Source: Ignavibacteriales bacterium (GTDB lineage: Bacteria > Bacteroidota > Ignavibacteria > Ignavibacteriales > Melioribacteraceae). From it: a stretch of 64,000 bases of DNA. Every line of letters begins with the position of its first letter. Positions within the stretch are counted from its first letter, which is position 1. This document shows positions 8,895-19,620 of this stretch, in pieces. The DNA is taken from assembly GCA_020635285.1 (NCBI GenBank), contig JACKAB010000005.1, forward strand, positions 62,001 to 126,000, written 5' to 3'. A program made the translations under genes and the position numbers. The notes below the pieces were generated by a model, which was not told the origin of the DNA, did no database searches, and worked only from the letters and a program-made list of their open reading frames with translations.

Positions 8895-9815
8895 ATGGTT
8901 TTTCATGTACCGGTTCTATTAAAGGAAACTTCTGATTTATTATTAACAAACCTTTCCGGTACTTACTTCGACGGCACTTTGGGTTTCGGCGGTCATACTT
9001 CTTTTTTTTTAAATCAATTAAATAAAAATGCAAAAGTAATTGCAACTGATAAAGATGTTGCAGCCTTTAATCATTGTGAAGAAAAATTTTCCGGTGATGA
9101 AAGAATTACAATTTACAATTCCAGCTTTACCGAAATAAAAAATATTTCACTAATGGAAAATGTAATTGGCTATGACGGCATTTTTGCAGATTTAGGTGTT
9201 TCATCCTTTCAGTTTGATAATAAAGAGGCGGGGTTTACTTATAGGGAAGAAGCTGATCTTGATCTTAGAATGAACAAGTCGGTTGGCGAACCTGCTTTTA
9301 AATTTATTAATCAGGCAGAAGCCAATGAGATTGCCGATGTAATTTATAAATATGGCGAAGAGAAAAATTCAAGAAGAATTGCAAGAAATATAATTACCGA
9401 AAGAGAAATTAAGTTTATTAAAACAACAACTCAACTAAAAGAAATTATACAAAAAGTTGTGCCAGTAAAAAATTTAAATAAAACATTATCTAGAGTTTTT
9501 CAAGCGTTAAGAATTTATGTAAACAATGAACTTGAGGAACTAAAGTTATTTCTAGAAAAATCCGTTGAGCTGCTTAATGAAGGAGGAAGAATTGTAATTC
9601 TTTCTTATCACTCTTTGGAAGATAGAATTGTAAAAGACTTCTTTAAGCATGCGTCATTAAAATGTGTTTGTCCACCTGAGATGCCTATTTGCACATGTGA
9701 TAAAAAAAGTACATTAAACATTATAACCAGAAAGCCAATAATAGCTGGAGAAAGTGAAGTAAAAAGCAATCCAAGAGCAAGGAGCGCAAAATTAAGAGTG
9801 GCGCAAAAAATATGA
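8895..9815 (+). CDS. rsmH: 16S rRNA (cytosine(1402)-N(4))-methyltransferase
   Basis: 306 residues, the usual RsmH/MraW length. The N-terminus FHVPVLLKET, the SAM-binding DGTLGFGGHT, the ADLGVSSFQFD motif and the C-terminal ILSYHSLEDRIVKDFF signature are all present. The enzyme methylates C1402 of 16S rRNA in the ribosomal P site. It lies between mraZ and the FtsL-like gene, its canonical position; its last codons overlap the next start by 4 bp (ATGA), implying translational coupling. Confidence 0.97.
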   Translation: MVFHVPVLLKETSDLLLTNLSGTYFDGTLGFGGHTSFFLNQLNKNAKVIATDKDVAAFNHCEEKFSGDERITIYNSSFTEIKNISLMENVIGYDGIFADLGVSSFQFDNKEAGFTYREEADLDLRMNKSVGEPAFKFINQAEANEIADVIYKYGEEKNSRRIARNIITEREIKFIKTTTQLKEIIQKVVPVKNLNKTLSRVFQALRIYVNNELEELKLFLEKSVELLNEGGRIVILSYHSLEDRIVKDFFKHASLKCVCPPEMPICTCDKKSTLNIITRKPIIAGESEVKSNPRARSAKLRVAQKI

Positions 9816-10138
9816 AGAAACAAAGAGGTAGTTTTTTTAAAAGTATGTTCATCGTTCTTTTTACAATTGCACCGCTGCTATTTGCATACATGTTTTTTAT
9901 AAAAGGAATTAAAGACTTAAATGCTCTTAAAAATACTAGGTTAGAAGAACTTAGAGAAAAAGAAAATAAATTGGAAGTGCAAAGAGTTGAGTATCAAAAA
10001 CTTACTTCGGAAGATGAAGTGGTAAAGAAAGCTAAAGATAAATTTGATCTTGTTCGTATTGATAACTTAAGCACAATTTCCGTTAATAAAAATCAAATAA
10101 ATAACATAAAAAAGTTTATTAATAAAAAATATGATTAA
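9812..10138 (+). CDS. ftsL: FtsL-like divisome membrane protein
   Basis: 108 residues: a short cytoplasmic tail, one TM helix at ~13-33 (MFIVLFTIAPLLFAYMFFI), then a charged coiled-coil (LREKENKLEVQRVEYQKL). Sequence conservation in FtsL is poor, so the call rests mainly on size, topology and position between rsmH and ftsI. FtsL forms a subcomplex with FtsB and FtsQ that activates septal synthesis. It overlaps rsmH by 4 bp and ftsI by 8 bp. Confidence 0.8.
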   Translation: MKKQRGSFFKSMFIVLFTIAPLLFAYMFFIKGIKDLNALKNTRLEELREKENKLEVQRVEYQKLTSEDEVVKKAKDKFDLVRIDNLSTISVNKNQINNIKKFINKKYD

Positions 10139-12137
10139 CTCCAGAGCACTTGTTATTTCTTTCTTTGTATTGGTTGGCTTCGTCGGTCTAGTGGCTAAAC
10201 TTTTTACTGTGCAAATTGGTGCTCACAGTAGCTATAAAGCTAAAGCTGATAAACAGCAGAATAAGATTCATACAGTTAAGGCTGAGCGTGGAATTATTTA
10301 TGATAGAAACAGTGAAATATTAGCTTATACTAAAGATGATGTTTCTTTGTTTGCCGATGCTAGAATGCTTAAAAATAAATCTAAGAATAAACAAAAACTA
10401 GCTAAGGAACTTGCGAAAATTTTTAAAACAAACCCTAATAAATATCTCAGCATAATAAATAAAGGAAAAGGGAATGTCTGTCTTGAAAAAAAAATATCGC
10501 AAGATAAAGCGCTTCTACTAGAGGATTTTGTTGTTGATGGATTTTACAAAGTAGAAGATTACACTAGAGTTTATCCATACAAAAATTATACAGCACATAT
10601 TTTAGGTTACGTGGATAGACAATGTGAAGGTTTATCCGGCATTGAGAAGTTATATAATGAACAACTTCGCGGCGAAAATGGCGAACTGCATATTGAGAAT
10701 AACGCAATAGGTAAAACTGTTTCAATTGATTATGATAATTCAGTTTCACCTATATCCGGAAAGTCTTTTCAGCTTACTATTGATAAAGTGTATCAGAAGA
10801 TTCTGGTAAATGAACTTTATGAGGGTGTAAAAAATTATAAAGGAAAATCCGGAATAGGAATAATTGCAAACCCTAAAACGGGAGAAATATTAGCAATAGC
10901 TAATGTTCCCGATTTTGATCCAACTGAATATAATACAGCATCAGAATTTGCAAAAAGGAACAGAGCTTTAACGGATACATACGAACCCGGTTCCACAATG
11001 AAATCAATAGTTCTTTCGATATTATTAGATAATAATATTGTTGATGAGACTAAAGTAATTAATACAGAAAATGGTAAATATAAAATCAAGGGTGCTTGGA
11101 TTAGAGATACCCATAAGTTTGAAAGTTTGACTGTTCGAGAAGTTCTTGAACAATCCAGTAATATCGGTATGGTAAAGTTAAGTGATAAAATTGATGACAA
11201 TGATTTCTACAAAGGAATAAGAGATTTTGGATTTGGAAATTTAACTTCTATCGATTTGATTGGTGAAACAAGAGGAAATTTGAAAAAACCAAATCAGTTT
11301 TCTGGCATAAGTAAAGCATTTATTTCACATGGATATGAAATTTCCACAACTCCAATTCAAATGATAATGGCATATGCAGCATTAATAAATGGAGGTAATC
11401 TTTTACAACCATATATTCTTAAAAGAATAATAAATGCAAAGGGTGAAATCGAGGAAGAATTTGACTCAAAAAAAATTAGACAAGTGATCAGTGAAAAAAC
11501 TTCTGCTGAAATGAGAGATATTATGACGGGTGTTGTGGAAAAGGGAACCGGATCTAATGCTCAGCAAGAACACGTTTATGTTGGTGGGAAAACCGGAACG
11601 GCACAAAAATTAATAAACGGAAAATATTCCAGCAGAGATTATAACTCATCTTTTATCGGTTTTTTCCCGGCAGATGATCCACAAATTATTTGTTTTGTGT
11701 TAATTGATTCACCAGAATTAGGCAGATACGGCGGACAAGTTGCCGCACCAATTTTTAAAAATATAACAAGTAAAATTTTAGAAACAGATTTCAGTATAAA
11801 AAGAAATAAAAATAAAATTGAACGAAATGAACTAATCAAAAATTTAATTACAGAGATAAATATTACCGATGAACGTGATGATCTAATTTCCTTTGCTGAT
11901 GTTTCAGACGAACCAATTGAAGTAAGTAATAAAGAAAAAATAAATCGTTCAATAATGCCAAACCTGAATACAAAATCTATAAGAGAAGCAATTTCATTAT
12001 TAAGCGAACTTGATATTAAATATACAATTGAAGGGAATGGTAGAATTGTAAAACAAAGCGTTAAACCGGGTACTCCAATTGTTAGCGGCATGAATTGTCA
12101 AATTATATGTTCAAATGAAAAAATTGGTAAGAAATAA
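10131..12137 (+). CDS. ftsI: Penicillin-binding protein / septal transpeptidase with C-terminal PASTA domain
   Basis: 668 residues: a TM anchor at ~7-25, a dimerisation/pedestal region starting ERGIIYDRN, and a transpeptidase domain with all three active-site motifs, SxxK at Ser288-Lys291 (STMK), SxN at 342-344 (SSN) and KTGT at 487-490. A PASTA domain occupies about 605-663 (MPNLNTKSIREAISLL). FtsI/PBP3 crosslinks septal peptidoglycan together with FtsW. PASTA-bearing FtsI is usual in this part of Bacteroidota and in Gram-positives, not in E. coli. It abuts murE exactly. Confidence 0.95.
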   Translation: MINSRALVISFFVLVGFVGLVAKLFTVQIGAHSSYKAKADKQQNKIHTVKAERGIIYDRNSEILAYTKDDVSLFADARMLKNKSKNKQKLAKELAKIFKTNPNKYLSIINKGKGNVCLEKKISQDKALLLEDFVVDGFYKVEDYTRVYPYKNYTAHILGYVDRQCEGLSGIEKLYNEQLRGENGELHIENNAIGKTVSIDYDNSVSPISGKSFQLTIDKVYQKILVNELYEGVKNYKGKSGIGIIANPKTGEILAIANVPDFDPTEYNTASEFAKRNRALTDTYEPGSTMKSIVLSILLDNNIVDETKVINTENGKYKIKGAWIRDTHKFESLTVREVLEQSSNIGMVKLSDKIDDNDFYKGIRDFGFGNLTSIDLIGETRGNLKKPNQFSGISKAFISHGYEISTTPIQMIMAYAALINGGNLLQPYILKRIINAKGEIEEEFDSKKIRQVISEKTSAEMRDIMTGVVEKGTGSNAQQEHVYVGGKTGTAQKLINGKYSSRDYNSSFIGFFPADDPQIICFVLIDSPELGRYGGQVAAPIFKNITSKILETDFSIKRNKNKIERNELIKNLITEINITDERDDLISFADVSDEPIEVSNKEKINRSIMPNLNTKSIREAISLLSELDIKYTIEGNGRIVKQSVKPGTPIVSGMNCQIICSNEKIGKK

Positions 12138-13601
12138 ATGCTGCTTCATGAAATATTAAATAACATTCCCGTAACTCAGTTTGTTGGCTCAGCCGAACAA
12201 TTAGAAATTGATAATATTTCAATTGACTCAAGAAATTGTAAAAATGGCACAATATTTTTTGCTTTAAAAGGTTTTAAGACAGATGGACATAAATTTATTC
12301 CGCAGGCAATAAGTAATGGTGCCTCAGCAGTTGTAATGGATGAAGACCAACCTGGTATTGATCAGCTTATTTCTTCAAGTAAAGTTGCAAAAATTTTGGT
12401 TAAAAATTCGAGAGAAGCCTTAGCTCAAATTGCCAATGTATTTTATGGAAATCCATCATCAAAATTAAACTTGGTGGGAATTACTGGTACAAAAGGGAAA
12501 ACTACAACCTCATATTTTTTGAAAAATATTTTTGAAACCGCCGGAATGAAAACCGGACTTATCGGCACAAACAAAAACATGATTGGAGAAAAAAAAATCT
12601 CCACAAAACTTACAACTCCTGAAAGTCATATTATTAATAATCTTATGAGCGAAATGGTAAAAGAACATTGCTCAAATTGTGTTATGGAAGTTTCTTCACA
12701 TGCTGTTGAATTGAATAGAATTGCAAACTTAGATTTTAATATTGGAGTTTTCACAAATATAACATCAGATCATTTGGATTTTCATGAAACATTTGAAAAT
12801 TATATGGCTGCGAAAAGCAAATTTTTTCAATCACTTAAACCAACTGCAAAAATAATTTACAATAAGGATGATAAAAATTACGAATCAATGTTAAGATCTT
12901 CTGTAGCTGAAAAAATTTCTTATTCATTAAAAACTGAAGCAGATTTTAAAGTTGAAAATGTTGAATACAATTTAGATGGGACAAAGTTCAGATTTATTTA
13001 TCAAGAAAAAAAATATGATGTGGAAACCGAACTTATTGGAACATTCAATGCATATAACGCAATCGCTGCAATTGGCTCAGCCATTTACTCAAATGTTTCA
13101 GTAGAAAATGCGATAGAGGGAATTTACTCAACTCCACAAGTTCCAGGAAGATTTGAAGTTATTGCCTCTGGAAATAAAAGAGTAATTATTGATTATTCTC
13201 ACACTGCTGATAGCTTGAATCAAGCTCTTAATGCAATTAAGCATATTGTAAAAAGTGAAAGACCAATTTATACGGTTTTTGGATGCGGCGGAGATAGGGA
13301 TAAAACAAAGCGACCAATTATGGGAAAAATTGCTGTTGAAAATAGCAGCTTTGTTTATGTCACGTCAGATAATCCAAGAAGTGAAAATCCTTTTGATATT
13401 ATAAATGATATAACTAAGAATCTAAACACAAAGAATTACAATGTAATCGAAAATAGAGAAGAAGCAATAAAATCAGCAATTACTGATAGTGAAGAAAATG
13501 CTGTGATATTAATTGCAGGTAAAGGTCATGAAAATTATCAAGAAATTAATGGCGTTAGAAATTTTTTTTCAGATAAAGAAACCGCAGAGAAATACTTATA
13601 A
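12138..13601 (+). CDS. murE: UDP-MurNAc-L-Ala-D-Glu:meso-diaminopimelate ligase
   Basis: 487 residues of the Mur ligase fold. The ATP P-loop GITGTKGKTTT lies at ~115-125, the central HAVELNRI and FTNITSDHLDFH motifs follow, and the C-terminal domain carries SDNPRSENP. The DNPR tetrad is the signature of meso-DAP-adding MurE rather than the lysine-adding type, so meso-DAP crosslinks are expected. It starts on the base after the ftsI stop and ends on the base before murF, consistent with one transcript. Confidence 0.97.
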   Translation: MLLHEILNNIPVTQFVGSAEQLEIDNISIDSRNCKNGTIFFALKGFKTDGHKFIPQAISNGASAVVMDEDQPGIDQLISSSKVAKILVKNSREALAQIANVFYGNPSSKLNLVGITGTKGKTTTSYFLKNIFETAGMKTGLIGTNKNMIGEKKISTKLTTPESHIINNLMSEMVKEHCSNCVMEVSSHAVELNRIANLDFNIGVFTNITSDHLDFHETFENYMAAKSKFFQSLKPTAKIIYNKDDKNYESMLRSSVAEKISYSLKTEADFKVENVEYNLDGTKFRFIYQEKKYDVETELIGTFNAYNAIAAIGSAIYSNVSVENAIEGIYSTPQVPGRFEVIASGNKRVIIDYSHTADSLNQALNAIKHIVKSERPIYTVFGCGGDRDKTKRPIMGKIAVENSSFVYVTSDNPRSENPFDIINDITKNLNTKNYNVIENREEAIKSAITDSEENAVILIAGKGHENYQEINGVRNFFSDKETAEKYL

Positions 13602-14978
13602 ATGAAAATAACTTTAGAAGACATATTTAGTTTATCAACTGCGGTAATTTATAATCCCGATTTATATAAATCGGTTACTTCGGTTTCAATTGACACAAGA
13701 ACTATTAAAAAGAATTCTATTTACGTTGCAATAAAAGGTAAATCTTTCGACGGTCACAACTATATTGATGAGGCAATAAAGAAAGGGGCAAAGGCCGTTG
13801 TAGTAAATAACAGGAAGTTAACTCAATTGGAAAATTTGAATATCCCAATAATTTCCGTTAGAAACACTATTACAGCATATGGTGAACTTGCAAATGTTTG
13901 GAGAAATAAATTTACCGGAAAAGTGATTTCAATTACAGGAAGCAATGGAAAAACGACAACCAAAGAAATGATTGCCCATTTGCTTTCTGCAAAGTATAAA
14001 GTCCATAAAACTTTGGCAAACAATAATAATAATATTGGAGTGCCTTTAACAATTTTATCAACTCCACCAGATACTGATTTTATGGTACTTGAACATGGTT
14101 CAAATCATATAGGTGAAATTGAATATACAGCAAAAATTGCTCAACCGGATTATGCAATAATTACAAATATTGGATCATCACATCTTGAGTTTTTGCATAC
14201 TAAAGAAAAAGTTTTAGAAGAGAAAATCGCCCTTTTCAACAATGTTAAGAATGATGGTTCTGTTTTCGTAAATAATGACGACAAACTTTTAAGAAGCAAA
14301 AAGAAAAATTATAAAAATGTAATCACATTTGGATCAAAAGGTAAAGCTAATATACATCAAGCTCTGCTTAGCTTTACTGATGACGCAATGGCTAAAATTA
14401 AAATTTCTGATGGGAAGAGAAACTTAAATTTTACTCTGCCAATTTTAGGTAATGCAAATACTCAAAATATTCTTGCTGCAGTTAGCATTGCATTAAAAGT
14501 AGGATTAACTAAAAAAGTAATTCTTAATTCTATCAAAACAATAAAAGAAGTTCATGGCAGATTGGAATTGATTGAGAATAAAATCTTTTCTCTTATTGAT
14601 GATACATATAATGCAAATCCGGAAAGTGTAAAGAATGCCCTTGATGTTTTATCAAAATTTAAAAAGAGAAAAAATAAAATTTTAATTCTTGGCGATATGT
14701 TTGAATTAGGTGAAAATGCAAAATGGCATCATGAACAGCTTGCATCAAGCATTGTAAAAGCAAAAATCAATCTGATTTTAACTATTGGAAAAAATACAAC
14801 TCATCTAAGCAATAAAATAAATTCGTCAAAGATTAGTAAGCATCATTTTAGTAATAGACAGAAGATGAATGATTTTATAAGAAATATGGCTGTAAAAGAT
14901 TCAGTTATTGTTGTTAAAGGTTCCCGTGGAATGAAGATGGAAGAATTTGTTGAAATACTAAAAAGGAAAGCAGCATAA
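13602..14978 (+). CDS. murF: UDP-MurNAc-tripeptide:D-Ala-D-Ala ligase
   Basis: 458 residues. SITGSNGKTTTKEM is the P-loop, NNNNNIGVPLT the conserved MurF segment, then GSNHIGEIEYTAKIAQPDYAIITNIG and DDTYNANPESVKNAL in the C-terminal domain. It adds D-Ala-D-Ala to the UDP-MurNAc tripeptide in the cytoplasm. The partner ligase ddl is not in this cluster. It overlaps mraY by 1 bp. Confidence 0.97.
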   Translation: MKITLEDIFSLSTAVIYNPDLYKSVTSVSIDTRTIKKNSIYVAIKGKSFDGHNYIDEAIKKGAKAVVVNNRKLTQLENLNIPIISVRNTITAYGELANVWRNKFTGKVISITGSNGKTTTKEMIAHLLSAKYKVHKTLANNNNNIGVPLTILSTPPDTDFMVLEHGSNHIGEIEYTAKIAQPDYAIITNIGSSHLEFLHTKEKVLEEKIALFNNVKNDGSVFVNNDDKLLRSKKKNYKNVITFGSKGKANIHQALLSFTDDAMAKIKISDGKRNLNFTLPILGNANTQNILAAVSIALKVGLTKKVILNSIKTIKEVHGRLELIENKIFSLIDDTYNANPESVKNALDVLSKFKKRKNKILILGDMFELGENAKWHHEQLASSIVKAKINLILTIGKNTTHLSNKINSSKISKHHFSNRQKMNDFIRNMAVKDSVIVVKGSRGMKMEEFVEILKRKAA

Positions 14979-16087
14979 TGTTATATCATCTATTTAACTA
15001 TATAAATGATTTATATGCGCCACCTGGATTTGGAGTCTTTAAATTTCTTTCGTTCAGATCATCATTAGCGGCAATAACAGCATTGTTTCTTGCGTTTTTT
15101 GTCGGGCCTAAAATAATTAATTATTTGCGTAAAAAACAAATTGGCGAAACTATTAGAGAACTTGGTCCGCAAACTCACAAATTAAAAGCCGGTACTCCAA
15201 CAATGGGCGGAATAATAATTTTGTTCTCAGTTATAGTTCCAGTTTTACTTTGGGCTGATATCAACAGCACATATATATTGTTGGTTTTGGTTGGGACACT
15301 TTGGCTCGGTTTTGTTGGTTTTGTTGATGATTACTTAAAAGTTGTAATGAAAAAATCGCAAGGATTAATTGCTCGTTATAAGCTGTTAGGTCAAGTATTG
15401 ATTGGTTTATTTGTTGGTTGTGCAATTTATTTTTTACCGGAATTTGCAGAATACAATACTCAAACAACTTTGCCATTTATGAAAAATCTAAATTTTGATT
15501 TCGCATTGCTTTATATACCAATGGTAATTTTTATAATTACTGCAACTTCTAATGCCGTTAATTTAACGGACGGACTAGACGGATTAGCAATTGGTTCAAT
15601 GTTAATAGTGATGCTGGCAGTTGGAGTTTTAAGTTATGTCTCCGGTAATAGAATTTATGCCGATTATCTAAATGTTATCTACTTGCCGGGATCAGGTGAG
15701 CTTACAGTATTTATTGCAGCGTTCATTGGCGCCGGTTTAGGGTTTCTTTGGTTTAACTTTTACCCTGCACAAATATTTATGGGTGATACAGGTTCATTAG
15801 CTCTGGGAGGTGCTTTTGGAATTATTGCCATTTTAATAAAAAAAGAATTGCTTATTCCAATTTTAGGTGGTGTCTTTTTTCTTGAAACAATTTCTGTGAT
15901 TATTCAAAGACTTTATTTTAAGTATACTAAAAAGAAAACCGGAGTAGGGAAAAGAGTCTTTAAAATGGCTCCTCTTCATCATCACTATGAATTGTTGGGA
16001 TGGGCAGAACCAAAAATTGTAATAAGATTTTACATAATAACAATAATTTTAGCAATCATAAGTTTAGCTTCATTTAAAATACGTTAA
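14978..16087 (+). CDS. mraY: Phospho-N-acetylmuramoyl-pentapeptide transferase
   Basis: 369 residues, about ten TM helices. The expected signatures are present: GTPTMGGIIIL, the Asp-rich FVDDYLKV, NAVNLTDGLDGLAIG, FMGDTGSLALGG and the C-terminal MAPLHHHYELLGW. The enzyme attaches phospho-MurNAc-pentapeptide to undecaprenyl phosphate to make lipid I. It overlaps murF and murD by 1 bp each. Confidence 0.98.
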   Translation: MLYHLFNYINDLYAPPGFGVFKFLSFRSSLAAITALFLAFFVGPKIINYLRKKQIGETIRELGPQTHKLKAGTPTMGGIIILFSVIVPVLLWADINSTYILLVLVGTLWLGFVGFVDDYLKVVMKKSQGLIARYKLLGQVLIGLFVGCAIYFLPEFAEYNTQTTLPFMKNLNFDFALLYIPMVIFIITATSNAVNLTDGLDGLAIGSMLIVMLAVGVLSYVSGNRIYADYLNVIYLPGSGELTVFIAAFIGAGLGFLWFNFYPAQIFMGDTGSLALGGAFGIIAILIKKELLIPILGGVFFLETISVIIQRLYFKYTKKKTGVGKRVFKMAPLHHHYELLGWAEPKIVIRFYIITIILAIISLASFKIR

Positions 16088-17433
16088 TGAATATAAAGGG
16101 TAATAAAATCAGTATTCTTGGGGCAGTAAGAAGCGGAATTAGTTCAGCTAAATTGGCTGCAGCAAAAGGGGCAATTCCATTTGTAAGTGATATGTCTGAT
16201 AATTTAGAAATAAGGGAAAATCTTTCTGTGCTTGATGAGCTTAACATAAAATATGAACTAGGTTTACATTCTGAAAAAGTTTTTGATTGTGATTTTATAA
16301 TTACAAGTCCTGGAGTTCCTTCAAACTCAGAAGTTATTGTTAAAGCTTTATCAAAGGGAATAAAAGTTATAAGTGAAATTGAATTTGCATACTGGTTTTG
16401 TGAAGGTAATATTATAGCAATAAGCGGCACTAATGGAAAAACAACAACAACTTCTTTGTGCGCTCACTTATTAAACTCGGCTGGAATTAATTGTTTTTCA
16501 GCTGGCAACATTGGAATTCCGTTTTCAGAAATTGTTAGCACTATGACTAAAGCAGACTATGTTGCATTGGAAGTCTCAAGTTTTCAGCTTGATTTTATTG
16601 ACCAATTTAGGCCTAACTATGCAATTATGCTAAACATAACTCCCGATCATCTGGATAGATATGAAAATAGATTTGACTTATATATAAAATCTAAAATGCG
16701 GATAACAAAAAATCAAAGCACTGGAAATACATTTATTTATAACGGCGATGATGAAAATATTCCGGTTGGTTATGTTTCAGATAAAACAAATCTATTGGCA
16801 TTCTCAATTGAAAAGGGTTTGAGTAAAGGCTGCTATGTTGATGAAGATTGGATAATTTATTCTGATAATGGAAATGAGGAAGAGGTTTGTAATGTTGAAG
16901 ATCTTTCGCTAAAAGGTGAACATAATTTAATGAATGCTATGTCGGTGATTTCTCTCGCAATGAATTTGGGTATCTCTAAAGAGGTTATTTGCGAAGCTCT
17001 AAAAACTTTTAAAGGTGTTGAACACAGATTAGAATTTGTTAAGGAAATTAATGGAATAAAATTTATTAATGATTCAAAAGCCACCAATGTAAATTCAGTT
17101 TGGTACGCGTTAAGAAGTTTTAACGAACCAATTTATTTGATCTTAGGTGGAAAGGATAAAGGTAACTATTATAACGAGATTAAATAAGAAGTAAAAAAAA
17201 GAGTAAAAAAGATTTACACAATTGGATCATCTTCAGAAAAAGTATATGATTTCTTTAAAACAATAAAACCGGTGGAAATAGTTGAATCACTTGATGAAGC
17301 AATAAATAAAGGACTTGAAGAAGGTACTTCGGGTGATGTATTCTTGCTTTCGCCAGCGTGTGCAAGTTTTGATATGTATAAAAATTATGAAGATCGGGGT
17401 AACAAATTTAAAATAGCGGTGAATAGTTTATAA
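16087..17433 (+). CDS. murD: UDP-MurNAc-L-Ala:D-Glu ligase, interrupted by an in-frame TAA
   Basis: Reading from 16087 to the TAA at 17431-17433 gives 448 codons, the normal MurD length. Visible are the N-terminal Rossmann-like ILGAVRSG, the P-loop ISGTNGKTTTT, LNITPDHLDRY, FINDSKATN and the late LILGGKDKG. One stop interrupts it, TAA at 17185-17187 (codon 367). The same frame continues with VKKIYTIG and the diagnostic MurD C-terminus LLSPACASFDMYKNYEDRG. Because frame is kept, this is a substitution or a pair of compensating indels. MurD is normally essential and no second copy is visible here, so consensus error is likely. ftsW starts on the next base. Confidence 0.88.
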
Positions 17434-18511
17434 ATGAAAAATTTATCTAGAATATTAATTGGCATTGTTTTGTTTCTAATAACTCTTGGTACAATTGTAA
17501 TTTTTTCTGCAAGAGGGGTATAGCTTCTTTATTTCGCACATGGGAAAAGTAGCTTTCTCTATTGCTGCGTTTATCTTCTTTGCAATTATTCCTTATAAAC
17601 ATTATAAGAAAATTAGTAAATGGTTGTTGTTGGGAACTGTTCTTGCGTTATTCTACACACTTTTTTCACCTGCTGTTAAAGGAGCTTCACGTTGGATGAA
17701 TTTAGGGTTTGTAAGTTTTCAACCCTCTGAATTTGCAAAGATATTTTTGCTAATTCATCTTGCTGCAATGATTGAAAACAAAGGAGATAATATAAAAGAT
17801 TTTAAAAAAGGTTTGCAGTATATGCTTTTATGGATTGGTGCCGTATGCTTATTAATATTTTTGCAGCCAAACGTTAGTACAACCATAATAGTTGCTGCAA
17901 CTTCATTTATTCTATTATACGTTGGTGGTGCAAGAGTTCTGCATCTTGGGGGCATTGTTGGTGGGTTAGCAGTTTTAGGTGGAGCCGGCGCAATGATGTT
18001 CCCTCATTCACGAGGAAGGATTTTAACTTTCATAAATAGTTTGACAGAAGGGGGAAGTATAAACTTGCAAGTTCTTCAATCAAAAATTGCCTTAGGTAGC
18101 GGTGGTTTATTTGGTTTGGGAATTGGTCAAAGCCGTCAAAGTGATTTGTTTTTGCCAGAACCGCATAATGATTTTGTGTTTTCAGTAGTTGGTGAGGAAC
18201 TTGGATTCTTTGGTGCCCTGGCTATTTTATTTGCTTATATGGCAATATTCTTTGTTGGACTCCTAATTGCAAAAAAGGCTAAAGATGAATTTGGACAATT
18301 ACTGGCTTTTGGTATTTCTTTCACAATTGTAATGAGCGCATTTATTCATGTAGCTGTTGGTGTTGGTCTTTTACCAACAACTGGTATAACACTTCCGTTT
18401 ATAAGCTTTGGCGGAACATCAATTATTATATTTTCGATTTCACTTGGGATTTTAATCAATATTGCATTACTGGCAGATAAACATAAAAAAATAAAAAAGG
18501 CAAGAGCGTGA
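17434..18511 (+). CDS. ftsW: Lipid II polymerase FtsW (SEDS family), one frameshift
   Basis: The ATG follows the murD stop directly. The first ~28 residues (NLSRILIGIVLFLI..IVIFSARG) form TM1. The frame then breaks at the G-run 17515-17518 and resumes as YSFFISHMGKVAFSI. The remainder is intact: SRWMNLGFVSFQPSEFAK, the NDFVFSVVGEELGF loop and the final GVGLLPTTGITLPFISFGGTS, all SEDS signatures. About 358 residues once corrected. FtsW polymerises septal glycan from lipid II with FtsI. It overlaps murG by 4 bp. Confidence 0.92.
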
Positions 18512-19611
18512 AAAATAATTACAATTTTATTTTTGCTGCCGGAGGAACTGGGGGTCATTTGTATCCGGCAGTCGCTGTTGCTGAACAAATAAAAATTCTT
18601 AAGCCTGAGTCTAATATTTTATTTGTTGGCACAAAGAAAAAAATTGAGGCACGGGTAATTCCTAAACTTGGATATAAATTTAAAACTATTTGGATAAGCG
18701 GTTTCTCAAGAAAGCTAACATTTAAAAATCTATTATTCCCAATAAAATTAGTTGTTGGAACGATACAGTCATTTTTTATCAATATGAGTTTTAAACCAAG
18801 AGTCGCAATTGGGGCAGGAGCTTATGTTTCTGGACCAGTAATTTCTATGGCAAAATTATTCGGAGCAAAAATAACTCTATTAGAACAGAATAGTTTTCCT
18901 GGTATAACTAATAGAATGTTAGAAAAACGAGCCGATCAAATCCATTTAAGTTTTGAAGACTCAAAAAAATATTTTAAAGATCAATCTAAATTGAAATTAA
19001 CTGGTAATCCGATCAGAACAACTTTAAGGACTCAAGATAGAATAGCTTCCCTTAAACACTATAATTTGAGTGAAAATAAGAAAACACTTTTAGTTTTAGG
19101 CGGTAGTCTTGGTGCAGCTTCAATAAATAATGCTGTAAAAGCAAATTTGGAATTATTTGCTCAATCTGATATTCAAATTATTTGGCAGACGGGTGAGCTT
19201 TATTTTGATAAGTATAAAGAATTTGAAAGTGAAAGTACAAAAGTGCTTTCATTTATTGCTGAAATGGAAATGGCTTACTCTGCTTGTAATTTAGTTTTAG
19301 CACGAGCCGGTGCAACTACAATAGCAGAAGTTGCCTATTTGGGTTTACCGGTTTTATTTGTTCCTTCAAAAAATGTTGCGGCAAATCATCAATTTAAAAA
19401 TGCAAAATCACTTTTTGATAATGATGCCGCACTCTTATTGGAAGACGATAGTTTAGAAAATAAATTAGGTGAATCAGTTATAAGCTCAATTACTAATGAT
19501 GAGCTTCTCCAAAGGCTTAGAAAAAATATTAAAAGGTATTCTAAACCCAATGCTGCAAAAGATATTGCGATCGACGTGATAAATTTAGCAGAATCAACTT
19601 GGAAAAATTAA
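18508..19611 (+). CDS. murG: UDP-GlcNAc:MurNAc-pentapeptidyl-undecaprenol GlcNAc transferase
   Basis: 367 residues, GT28 family. The N-terminal glycine-rich FAAGGTGGHLYPA, the acceptor-side GAYVSGP and LLEQNSFPGITNR, the G-loop VLGGSLGAASIN, and the UDP-GlcNAc site ARAGATTIAEVAYLGLP are all present. It uses GTG as start (18508). MurG makes lipid II at the inner membrane face. There is a 9-bp gap to murC. Confidence 0.97.
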   Translation: MKNNYNFIFAAGGTGGHLYPAVAVAEQIKILKPESNILFVGTKKKIEARVIPKLGYKFKTIWISGFSRKLTFKNLLFPIKLVVGTIQSFFINMSFKPRVAIGAGAYVSGPVISMAKLFGAKITLLEQNSFPGITNRMLEKRADQIHLSFEDSKKYFKDQSKLKLTGNPIRTTLRTQDRIASLKHYNLSENKKTLLVLGGSLGAASINNAVKANLELFAQSDIQIIWQTGELYFDKYKEFESESTKVLSFIAEMEMAYSACNLVLARAGATTIAEVAYLGLPVLFVPSKNVAANHQFKNAKSLFDNDAALLLEDDSLENKLGESVISSITNDELLQRLRKNIKRYSKPNAAKDIAIDVINLAESTWKN

Positions 19612-19620
19612 GAGAGATAA

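Noticed and set aside
11639..12091. 150-codon reverse open frame inside ftsI
   Set aside because: Antisense shadow of the PBP gene; hydrophobic only because the sense strand is Lys/Asn-rich.
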